From contig JBEKWN010000049.1 in NCBI GenBank assembly GCA_049513055.1, positions 1-64,000 of the forward strand: a stretch of DNA of 64,000 nucleotides. The letters are read 5' to 3'. The position numbers were made by a program, and so were the translations under genes. The stretch is from UBA1163 sp049513055 (GTDB lineage: Bacteria; Desulfobacterota; BSN033; UBA1163). The notes below the pieces were generated by a model that was not told the origin of the DNA, did no database searches, and was given only the letters and a program-made list of their open reading frames with translations. Positions 34,446 through 41,796 of the stretch are shown here, piece after piece (the first letter of the stretch is position 1; each line of letters starts with the position of its first letter).

Positions 34446-35315
34446 ATGGCAAAGGCCTTCATGCCTGAGATATTCAAAAACATCACCACTTGGCTCACCA
34501 CTTCCGGAATCAAGGTTTTCGGGATCCTCATCGCTCTCATCATTCTGTCACAAATGTCCAAATGGATCGTGAAATGGCTCGAGAAGTTTATTCCGGAAAA
34601 GGATCCCCTCCAAGCTATCGAGGCAAAGAAAAGGGCTCATACCTTGGGAAACATCCTTCGTCATGCCCTTCTCATTGTCATCTTCTTCATTGCCCTCCTG
34701 ATGATTCTTGGAGAACTGGGAATCCAATTGGGTCCCTTATTAGCCACTGCCGGCATTGGGGCATTAGCCATTGGTTTTGGGGCCCAGAGTTTAGTCAAGG
34801 ATGTGATCAGTGGATTCTTTATCATTCTCGAAAACCAGTATCGGATCGGAGATGCGATCGAGGTAGCAGGGGTATCCGGTCTTGTCGAATCGGTGAGTTT
34901 AAGAAGAACAGTTCTGAGAGACTTGGAGGGAAAGGTTCATACCATGCCCAACGGTGAAATTAAAATTGTAAGCAATCTTTCTAAAGAGTGGGCAAGGTCG
35001 GTTTTGGATGTCGGCATCTCATACCGTGAAGATGTGGACCAGGTCCTGAAACTCCTTGAAGAGATCGGGAGGGAATTGGGGGTAGAAGAACCCTGGAAGA
35101 GTGCCATCCTCGAACCCTTAAAAATCTTGGGAGTGGAGCGATTCGGAGAATCCCAATTGGTCATTCGGGTGGTAGTAAAAACTGTACCTTTAAAACAGTG
35201 GGAGGTGGGAAGGGAATTGCGGAAAAGGATTAAAAATAGATTTGATGAAAAAGGGATTCAAATCCCGTTTTCACACTGCGTCCTGATCTGGGAGGACAAA
35301 GAAAAAAAGAACTAA
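34446..35315 (+). CDS. Small-conductance mechanosensitive channel (MscS family)
   Basis: The protein has N-terminal membrane segments, the pore-lining helix region ATAGIGALAIGFGAQSLVKDVISGFFIILENQY, the beta domain with VESVSLRRTVLRDLEGKVHTMPNGEI and a C-terminal alpha/beta domain. The length of about 290 residues is that of a basic MscS. It opens under membrane tension to release solutes during osmotic downshock. The start is uncertain among ATG codons at 34446 and 34461, because the leader is repeat sequence. Confidence 0.9.
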   Translation: MAKAFMPEIFKNITTWLTTSGIKVFGILIALIILSQMSKWIVKWLEKFIPEKDPLQAIEAKKRAHTLGNILRHALLIVIFFIALLMILGELGIQLGPLLATAGIGALAIGFGAQSLVKDVISGFFIILENQYRIGDAIEVAGVSGLVESVSLRRTVLRDLEGKVHTMPNGEIKIVSNLSKEWARSVLDVGISYREDVDQVLKLLEEIGRELGVEEPWKSAILEPLKILGVERFGESQLVIRVVVKTVPLKQWEVGRELRKRIKNRFDEKGIQIPFSHCVLIWEDKEKKN

Positions 35316-35326
35316 GTAAGCGTGAA

Positions 35327-35389
35327 GAGTTATGAGTTATGAGTTTCAATCTTACAGGTTTTAATTCATAGCTCATAACTCAAAATTCA
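35327..35389. repeat. Word-repeat intergenic hairpin (gagttat words)
   Basis: GAGTTATGAGTTATGAGTTT at 35327-35346 holds the same word twice. CTCATAACTC at 35372-35381 is its exact inverted copy. It fills the gap between mscS and glgA. Confidence 0.65.
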
Positions 35390-35401
35390 TCATTGGTGAT
35401 T

Positions 35402-36886
35402 ATGGATAAACCCCTACAAATCCTCTTTGCGACGCCTGAGGCTGTCCCCTTTGCTAAGACAGGAGGTTTGGCGGATGTGGCAGGAGCCCTTCCTAAGTCC
35501 CTCCAAGCATTGGGATGTGAGATAAAGTTATTCATGCCCTATTACCGAATGGTGAAGGAGTCTGGGCTTCCCCATCAATATTTGGGCGAAGAGATCGAAG
35601 TTCCCATCGGGGATGAGAAGCTCAAGGCAGATATCTATCTGGGCCATCTACACCAGGACATCCCAGTTTATTTCATTGGCCGGGAAGAGTTCTTTGACAG
35701 GGAATATCTCTACAGCACACCCAAAGGCGATTACTTCGACAATGCCGAGCGCTTCATTTTCTTCTCCAAAGCCATCCTCATCTTCTGTCAGCGCATGGGG
35801 TTCTCCCCTGACATCATCCACCATCATGAATGGCAAACGGGATTGATCCCGGCCTATCTTAAATCGGTCTACCAGAACGATCCTCTCTTTTCCCATACTG
35901 CGGCGGTGTTCACCATTCATAACATTGCCTACCAGGGATTGTTCAAGAAGGAGAAGTTCTGGCTCACCGGCCTCCCCATGGAGATGTATAATCCAGAAGG
36001 AGTCGAATTTTGGGAGAGGATTAACTTCATGAAGGCAGGTATTGTTTATGCCGATGCGATCAACACCGTGAGCCAAAAATATAGCGAAGAGATCCAGAAT
36101 CCTGAATATGGTTATGGGTTGGAAGGCATTTTGAGAAAGAGAAAGGAAAGCCTCTATGGGATCCTCAACGGGGTGGATTATGAGGATTGGGACCCTTCTC
36201 ATGACCCTTACCTAATCGCCCGATACGACTCGAAAGAAATCTCCGGAAAGAGAAAATGCAAAAAGGACCTTCTAAAGGAATTTCATCTCCCCTCTTCCCT
36301 TGAGAATGCTCCCCTTTTAGGAATGATCTCTCGATTAGCCGACCAGAAAGGATTCGACCTTCTGATGGAAATTTTAGAGGAACTTTTTGGGCTCGACATT
36401 GGATTCGTTCTTCTGGGAACAGGGGATCAGAAATATCACGATCTCTTTACCCAGGTCGCTCAAAAATATCCTCTCAAAGCGGGGATTCGAATCGCCTATG
36501 ATGATCGATTGGCTCATAAAATCGAGGCCGGGGCAGATTTCTTCCTCATGCCATCGAAATATGAGCCGTGTGGCCTCAATCAAATTTATAGCCTGAAATA
36601 TGGGACGATCCCCGTGGTGCGTGCCACCGGAGGGCTGGATGACACCATCACCCATTACGACCCTGCCACAAGAAAAGGAAACGGCTTTAAATTTACCCGC
36701 TATGATGCTAAGGAATTCCTCAACACCATCAAGATGGCCATCAGTTTTTATTCTCAGCCAGAGCATTGGAGACAACTCCTCCAGAATGCCATGATAGCGG
36801 ACTTCTCTTGGGAAAAATCGGCTGAGGCTTACCTCCAACTCTATCGAAAAGCGTTGGAGAAGAAGAGAGGGAATATCTCAGGGTAG
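35402..36886 (+). CDS. glgA: Glycogen synthase (ADP-glucose type, GT5)
   Basis: The GT5 protein has the N-terminal catalytic domain signature FATPEAVPFAKTGGLADVAGALP with the ADP-glucose-binding Lys of KTGGL, DIIHHHEWQTGLIPAYL, and the C-terminal GT-B motif MPSKYEPCGLNQIYSLKYGT with its catalytic Glu. The length of 494 residues is normal. It extends alpha-1,4-glucan chains. No other glycogen gene is nearby. The ATG at 35402 fits the family start better than the GTG at 35393. Confidence 0.95.
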   Translation: MDKPLQILFATPEAVPFAKTGGLADVAGALPKSLQALGCEIKLFMPYYRMVKESGLPHQYLGEEIEVPIGDEKLKADIYLGHLHQDIPVYFIGREEFFDREYLYSTPKGDYFDNAERFIFFSKAILIFCQRMGFSPDIIHHHEWQTGLIPAYLKSVYQNDPLFSHTAAVFTIHNIAYQGLFKKEKFWLTGLPMEMYNPEGVEFWERINFMKAGIVYADAINTVSQKYSEEIQNPEYGYGLEGILRKRKESLYGILNGVDYEDWDPSHDPYLIARYDSKEISGKRKCKKDLLKEFHLPSSLENAPLLGMISRLADQKGFDLLMEILEELFGLDIGFVLLGTGDQKYHDLFTQVAQKYPLKAGIRIAYDDRLAHKIEAGADFFLMPSKYEPCGLNQIYSLKYGTIPVVRATGGLDDTITHYDPATRKGNGFKFTRYDAKEFLNTIKMAISFYSQPEHWRQLLQNAMIADFSWEKSAEAYLQLYRKALEKKRGNISG

Positions 36887-36904
36887 AGGTTCGGGGAGGT
36901 CAGC

Positions 36905-37837
36905 ATGGGGAAACGAAGATCACACATCCTGATAGGAGGAATCCTGATCTCAATGGTTTTATTTCTCCCGGGTTTCCTCTCTGCCAAAACCTCTCCCTTA
37001 AAAAATTTTGACCATCCCAGGCTTATTGAGACACGAGAATTGGCAAACCTGACCAGCCATCCCTTGATTCGTATCATTGACATGAGAGCTTCGCTCCTTG
37101 ATTATCTCAAAGGCCATATCCCAAACGCCGTCTATCTCCATTTTGAAAATCTCCAGGTTCCAGAAAAGGGCATACCCGATCAGGCACCTGATCGGATCTA
37201 TTTAGAAAGATTATTAGGAGACAGTTTAAGCCTTTCCAATCCTATGTGGGTGATCCTTTACTCCGATAAATCAAATCCCAATGCAACGTTCCTCGCTTGG
37301 ACCTTGGACTACCTAGGCCACAAAAAAGTGGGGATCCTGAATGGAGGCTGGGAGAAATGGAACTCAGAAAAACTTCCCACCCCCCAAGAGTACCCCTCTC
37401 TTTCCCCTAACAAATTTTTTGGGAAAGTGATTCGAGATACATCAGCTGAAAAAAAATGGATTCTCGATCGACTCACAGCGAAAAATGTTGTGATCCTGGA
37501 CGCTCGTCCCCCGAAACAATACAGCGGTGAAGAAGGAGAAGAGATCCGGAGAGGCCACATTCCAGGAGCCAAGAATGTATTTTGGGAAACGACTTTAGAA
37601 GGGGAAGAGGTAAAGGTTTGGAAGAAAAAAGAGGATCTGGAAAAGCTCTTTGCAGAATCCAGAGTGACGAAGGACAAAGAGATCATCGTCTATTGCCGCA
37701 CGGGAAAGGAAGCGAGCCATCTCTATTTCACCCTGAAATATGTTCTTGGGTTTCCCCATGTTCGTCTCTACCGGGGATCCTGGGTCGAGTGGGCTGCGGA
37801 TAAGAACATGCCGGTCAAGATCGGAATGGATCCTTAG
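36905..37837 (+). CDS. Exported two-domain rhodanese (sulfurtransferase)
   Basis: A signal peptide (hydrophobic IGGILISMVLFLPGFLSAK) precedes two rhodanese domains. The first has IIDMRASLLDYLKGHIPNAVY but a Ser at the active loop position (YSDKSNP), so it is inactive. The second has VVILDARPPKQYSG, GHIPGAKNVFW and the catalytic Cys in IVYCRTGKEASH. This inactive-then-active layout is typical of thiosulfate/mercaptopyruvate sulfurtransferases. It probably acts outside the cytoplasm. GGGGAGG precedes the start. Confidence 0.9.
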   Translation: MGKRRSHILIGGILISMVLFLPGFLSAKTSPLKNFDHPRLIETRELANLTSHPLIRIIDMRASLLDYLKGHIPNAVYLHFENLQVPEKGIPDQAPDRIYLERLLGDSLSLSNPMWVILYSDKSNPNATFLAWTLDYLGHKKVGILNGGWEKWNSEKLPTPQEYPSLSPNKFFGKVIRDTSAEKKWILDRLTAKNVVILDARPPKQYSGEEGEEIRRGHIPGAKNVFWETTLEGEEVKVWKKKEDLEKLFAESRVTKDKEIIVYCRTGKEASHLYFTLKYVLGFPHVRLYRGSWVEWAADKNMPVKIGMDP

Positions 37838-37933
37838 AAGTTTTTAACTTGACAAACTCAAGCGATCTATGTCATTAATTTAAAAATCTTTTTTAAATTC
37901 CCCCTATCTTCTAGCGCTTTCAGGAGGAATTTT

Positions 37934-39241
37934 ATGATGCGCAAGGTCTTAGCGGTGGGGATGATCTTTTTCCTCTCTTCTGCATGCCTACCCCACCTAG
38001 GCTCTCTTTCTGAAAAAACATATTCTAATCCTCCTCCCACAAAAGAAGAGAGTTCCCTCTTTACTCAAACAGAATTGGAAAAGTCCTCTTCTCAGGAAAT
38101 CTTTCCCTCTCCAAAAGAATCTTCTCCATCCACCCCCCCACCCTCAATGGAAAGCCAGTTGGTATGGAGTTTAGAGCTTCCGATCAGTGACGAATCCAAT
38201 GACGATTTCAGCCTTGAGGTCCTCCCAAAAGATCGGCCTAAACAGGCACAGGAATTCGACATCCCTATTGTGATCAATGCCAAAGTGGAACATTTTATCC
38301 AATACTTTCAAACGACGGCCAGAAAGGCCTTCTCCAATTGGCTGGCACGATCAGAAAAATATATCCCTTTCATGAGAAACCATCTGAAAGAGAATGGTCT
38401 TCCAGAAGACCTTGTCTATATGGCTCTCATCGAGAGTGGCTTTAATCCTTATGCCTATTCCAGGAGCAAGGCATCCGGTCCATGGCAATTCATTTATCTC
38501 ACAGGGAAAAGATATGGGTTGAACTCAAATTGGTGGATCGATGAGAGGAGAGACCCTGAGAAATCTACCATCGCTGCCGCCAAATATCTCAAAGACCTTT
38601 ATGATATGTTTGAATGTTGGTATCTCGCCGCTGCTGGTTATAATGCCGGCGAAAAAAAGATTGCTACCGCGATGAAACGTTACCGGACAGAGGATTTCTG
38701 GGAACTAACAAAATACCGATACCTGAAACGGGAGACAAAAGACTACGTCCCCCAGATGATTGCCGCCGCCCTCATCGCTAAAGACCCTGAGAAATATGGG
38801 TTTGTCGGCATCGAATACCAAGAACCACTCCGCTATGATAAGGTGAAGGCGCCTGAAGTCACAGACCTTCGTCTCATCGCCGAGGCCTGCGAAGTAACCC
38901 TTGATGAGATAAAGGAACTCAATCCCGAGCTGTCGAGATGGTGCACCCCTCCTAACTTACCAGATTATGAAATTAAAATTCCTTTTGGGAAAAAGGAACT
39001 CTTTTTAAAAAATTTTGAAATCCTCTATCCTGGTGAAAAATTCCAATTCGAAACCTATATCGTAAAAAAAGGGGATACCTTTTCAAAAATTGCCAGACTT
39101 TATCGAGTCGATCTGGAACCGATCTTTGAGATCAACCGATTGAATAAAAAGAGCCGCCTCTCTACAGGAATGAACCTTCTCATTCCGCTTCCGAAGGGTC
39201 AGGATCCGAAACCAGATCGTACGGCCAAGAAAAAAGAATAA
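37934..39241 (+). CDS. MltD-like membrane-bound lytic murein transglycosylase
   Basis: A lipoprotein-like signal ends at Cys18 (FFLSSAC), followed by about 100 Ser/Pro/Glu-rich residues as a linker. The SLT domain has the catalytic Glu in MALIESGFNPYAYSRSKASGPWQF and the motif YLAAAGYNAGEKKI. One LysM domain follows (YIVKKGDTFSKIARLYRVDL). MltD usually carries two or more LysM domains; a second one lies just downstream in another frame (39264-39518). The frame changes at a run of six A (39230-39235) directly before the stop, so the end may be a frameshift. The enzyme cleaves peptidoglycan strands. Confidence 0.9.
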   Translation: MMRKVLAVGMIFFLSSACLPHLGSLSEKTYSNPPPTKEESSLFTQTELEKSSSQEIFPSPKESSPSTPPPSMESQLVWSLELPISDESNDDFSLEVLPKDRPKQAQEFDIPIVINAKVEHFIQYFQTTARKAFSNWLARSEKYIPFMRNHLKENGLPEDLVYMALIESGFNPYAYSRSKASGPWQFIYLTGKRYGLNSNWWIDERRDPEKSTIAAAKYLKDLYDMFECWYLAAAGYNAGEKKIATAMKRYRTEDFWELTKYRYLKRETKDYVPQMIAAALIAKDPEKYGFVGIEYQEPLRYDKVKAPEVTDLRLIAEACEVTLDEIKELNPELSRWCTPPNLPDYEIKIPFGKKELFLKNFEILYPGEKFQFETYIVKKGDTFSKIARLYRVDLEPIFEINRLNKKSRLSTGMNLLIPLPKGQDPKPDRTAKKKE

Positions 39242-39263
39242 CCTCCACCCGGAAAAGAAACTG

Positions 39264-39518
39264 ATGCCAGGAGATAAACTGAAAATCAAGATGAATAAAA
39301 CCTCTGACCCATTGGATGAACCTCATGGAAAACGGGTGGGAAAAGAAATCATTTACGTGGTGAAAGAGGGAGACACCCTTTGGAGTATTGCCAAAAAGTT
39401 TAACCTCACCATTTCAGAAATCAAAACCTGGAATCATCTCAACGTGGCGGATCAAATTCACCCTGAGGATCGATTGAAATTGAGGGTGGGAGGGATTAAA
39501 TCTTCAACTCTAAATTGA
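39264..39518 (+). CDS. LysM-domain fragment, probable displaced end of the MltD-like gene
   Basis: The 84-residue frame contains one clear LysM domain (IIYVVKEGDTLWSIAKKFNLTISEIKTWNHL, then a PEDRLKLRV end). It has no signal peptide, so on its own it would stay in the cytoplasm, where LysM has no target. The frame is open upstream to the poly-A run at 39230-39235, and the residues there (NNLHPEKKLMPGDKLKI) look like the end of another LysM. Removing one A would fuse it to the MltD-like protein. It is probably not an independent gene. Confidence 0.6.
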   Translation: MPGDKLKIKMNKTSDPLDEPHGKRVGKEIIYVVKEGDTLWSIAKKFNLTISEIKTWNHLNVADQIHPEDRLKLRVGGIKSSTLN

Positions 39519-39942
39519 TCATATCCCCTCTTGTAAATCCCATGGCATGAAAAAATTGGAGGAGATCCCAATCGTTCCAACTGACGAGGGTGTAAATGGT
39601 TCTGACTCCAATCGCCTTCAAACTCTTGATTAATTCATGGGTCAAGGCGGTGGCTAACCCTTTCTTCTGGTAAACCGGCCCAACGCCGATTGTATCAATC
39701 CATCCAATGGTATCCGGTACTCCAAATTCCAAACCGCTGATATCACCGAGAATGAATCCCACAACCTTCCCCTCCACCTCGGCAACCAACGAGATTTGGG
39801 AAGCTTTATTGTTCATCAATTCTAACTTTCTCTCCCAATAATTCTTCCGGCTCTCTCCCAGAATCTTTTCGTCAATCTCGACAATGGCATCCAGATCTTC
39901 CCTTTTTAGAATTCGGATTTTCACATTCTCCAGGGAATTCAT
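39496..39942 (-). CDS. GNAT family N-acetyltransferase
   Basis: The protein starts at MNSLENVKIRILKRED (39942) and runs for 148 residues. The GNAT fold is shown by VAEVEGKVVGFILGDI, the acetyl-CoA loop TIGVGPVYQKKGLATALTHEL (Q/R-x-x-G-x-A type) and GVRTIYTLVSWNDWDLLQFFHAMGF. The substrate is unknown. It overlaps the last bases of the LysM fragment on the other strand. Confidence 0.87.
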   Translation of the reverse strand: MNSLENVKIRILKREDLDAIVEIDEKILGESRKNYWERKLELMNNKASQISLVAEVEGKVVGFILGDISGLEFGVPDTIGWIDTIGVGPVYQKKGLATALTHELIKSLKAIGVRTIYTLVSWNDWDLLQFFHAMGFTRGDMINLELKI

Positions 39943-40043
39943 ATCTCTTTCACTCCCCTTTAATCCATTAAACAAGAGCGAAAAATTTGTCAAGGGAAAA
40001 CTTGGTGAGCCTCAAAATTTTAACTTGACAAAAGGCCAAAATT

Positions 40044-40058
40044 TGTATACAGTATACA
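40044..40058. promoter_or_regulatory. GntR-like operator palindrome
   Basis: TGTATAC-A-GTATACA is a perfect palindrome around one base, similar to operators of FCD-type GntR regulators (TNGTNNNACNA class). A TTGACA at 40025-40030 lies 15 bases from TATACA at 40046-40051, so the palindrome would cover the -10 box of a plus-strand promoter. No GntR gene is in the window. The rest of the 39943-40300 gap is AT-rich. Confidence 0.4.
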
Positions 40059-40190
40059 CTCTAAGTTTCTCTTTTTAATTTTAAAATTATTAGATAATTT
40101 ATTTAAATCATTGGATAAAATAGACCTGAAATTTTAATATATTGGAATCATTTAGCTGTAATTTGTGAAATATTTCCAGAGAATGTTATC

Positions 40191-40219
40191 TTGACAAAGA
40201 AGGTTTATTCCTCTATATA
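40191..40219 (+). promoter_or_regulatory. Sigma-70 promoter of the hydroxybenzoyl-CoA-reductase-like genes
   Basis: TTGACA at 40191-40196 and TATATA at 40214-40219 are 17 bases apart, the ideal spacing. Transcription would start near 40226, about 75 bases before the FAD-subunit gene at 40301. Confidence 0.6.
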
Positions 40220-40300
40220 AATACATTGACTAATCGTTGCTATAGAATGGGAAAGATCCAGGCAAATATCTTGGGGGAGAACTAGAGCGGGAGGGATGAA

Positions 40301-41308
40301 ATGAAACTGCCTAAGTTCGAGTTTATCCAACCGCACTCACTGCAAGAGGCTTGCTCCATCCTTGGAGAGCATGACAGAAAGGCAGCCCTCTTGGCCGGAG
40401 GCACTGCCCTCATGGTTGGGCTTCGTTACAGACTCAGCAAACCCGCCGTGGTTATTGGCCTGAAGGGATTGACCGCGCTGGATTACGTGGACCGAAACGA
40501 GAGCGGCGGACTTGCTATCGGTTCTATGGTCACCTTGGAGACCCTGGAGAAATTCCCCTTTGTCTTAAACGAGTACGCCCCCCTAGCTCAGGCCGTTCAG
40601 CTTGTGGCCATTCCTTCTATCCGCCATGGGGCCACCATCGGAGGAAACCTCTGTCTTGACACCCGATGCATCTACTACAATCAGTCCGAGTTCTGGAGAA
40701 GCGGCCTAAAGGCTTGCTTCAAGCGGGGAGGAGACATCTGCCACGCAGTGGAGAAGGGCCGACATTGCCAGGCGGTTTACCAGGGTGATCTTGGTCCAGT
40801 TCTGATGGCGCTGGGAGCGGAGGTGAAAATTGCCTCGGCGAACGGTGAAAAAATAATTCCCTTAGCCGAGTTCTTCACCGGGAGAGGAGAGAAGCCCAAC
40901 GTTCTCAAGCCCGACGAAATACTGGTAGAAGTCCGGATCCCACCTTCTGGCCACGGGGCTGCCGGGGCCTACGAGAAACTCCGCGTGCGCGAAGGCATGG
41001 ATTTTCCTATGGCCGGAGTAGCCGTTATGGTGAAGAGGAACCGAGATGGCACCATCGAACAGGCCAAAATGGTACTGGGAGCGGTGGGGCCTTCCCCGAC
41101 AGAGGTGCCCAAGGCCGCGGGACTTCTAGAGGGCCACAAGCCTACAGACGATCTACTTCAGGGTGTGTCACGAGAAGTGGTGGATAGGGCACAGCCTGTA
41201 GGAAACCTGGCTATGAATGCGAGCTATCGTAGGAAGATGGTTGGAGTGCTTGTAAAGCGGGCACTGCGCCGAGCACTGGCGATGGCCCCGGAGGTTAGGT
41301 CTCAATAA
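40301..41308 (+). CDS. FAD/[4Fe-4S] subunit of a 4-hydroxybenzoyl-CoA-reductase-like molybdoenzyme
   Basis: The 335-residue protein has the CoxM/HcrB FAD-binding motifs LLAGGTALMVGLRY and IRHGATIGGNLCLD. An insertion follows with four Cys (123, 139, 147, 156) in CIYYNQSEFW...CFKRGGDICH...C. The spacing 16-8-9 is that of the extra [4Fe-4S] cluster in the beta subunit of 4-hydroxybenzoyl-CoA reductase, as I recall it, and ordinary xanthine-dehydrogenase-type FAD subunits lack it. It should pass electrons to the Mo subunit for reductive dehydroxylation or a related reaction. The base composition is more GC-rich than in neighbouring genes upstream. The next gene in the row is damaged. Confidence 0.88.
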   Translation: MKLPKFEFIQPHSLQEACSILGEHDRKAALLAGGTALMVGLRYRLSKPAVVIGLKGLTALDYVDRNESGGLAIGSMVTLETLEKFPFVLNEYAPLAQAVQLVAIPSIRHGATIGGNLCLDTRCIYYNQSEFWRSGLKACFKRGGDICHAVEKGRHCQAVYQGDLGPVLMALGAEVKIASANGEKIIPLAEFFTGRGEKPNVLKPDEILVEVRIPPSGHGAAGAYEKLRVREGMDFPMAGVAVMVKRNRDGTIEQAKMVLGAVGPSPTEVPKAAGLLEGHKPTDDLLQGVSREVVDRAQPVGNLAMNASYRRKMVGVLVKRALRRALAMAPEVRSQ

Positions 41309-41355
41309 ATCTTCGAACATTGGAGTCGACATCATATCCAGCTTAAAGGAGAGCT

Positions 41356-41796
41356 ATGGGAAGGATTCCAGTTTCACTAAATATAAATGGGCGAGCTGAA
41401 ATGCTTGAAATCGCTCCTCACAGGACCCTATTGGACGTCATCCGGGATGATCTACAACTCACCGGGACTAAGTGCGGGTGCGAGGATGGAACTTGCGGTG
41501 CATGCACGATCTTGCTGAATGGGGCACCCGTACGTTCCTGCTTACTTCTCGCGGCGGAAGTTCAGGGGCAAGAGATTGTCACCATAGAAGGATTGTCCGA
41601 CGGAGAGAAGCTGCACCCGGTACAGGAGGCATTCGTCAAATACGGTGGCACTCAATGTGGGTTCTGCCAAGATCGTCGAATCTGTGATGGCCGCCTCCAA
41701 CCAGGGAGCCCCACCCTTGGAAAAAGAAGTTGCCATTTCAGACTATTCCGTAGTAGGAAAGCGAGTATCTCGAACCGACTCTGTCCCCAAAGCTAA
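41356..41796 (+). pseudogene. [2Fe-2S] subunit of the molybdoenzyme, broken by an internal deletion
   Basis: The first 104 residues are a normal CoxS/HcrC protein: SLNINGRAEML, the plant-type ferredoxin motif CGCEDGTCGACTILLNG and YGGTQCGFC. The family then continues for about 37 residues to the second-cluster motif CRCTGY. Here the sequence jumps after CGFC (41667) directly into GCCAAGATCGTCGAATC, which in the next frame reads AKIVESVMAAS, the known end of this subunit. About 110 bases are missing and the length change is not a multiple of three, so the remaining 40 codons are out of frame. Two of the four Cys for the second cluster are lost, so the subunit should not work. Confidence 0.85.

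Noticed and set aside
39230..39236. Programmed -1 frameshift heptamer A AAA AAG in the MltD-like gene
   Set aside because: The reading frame does not line up with the heptamer, and the needed shift is +1 rather than -1. Slippage on the A run or a sequencing error is more likely.
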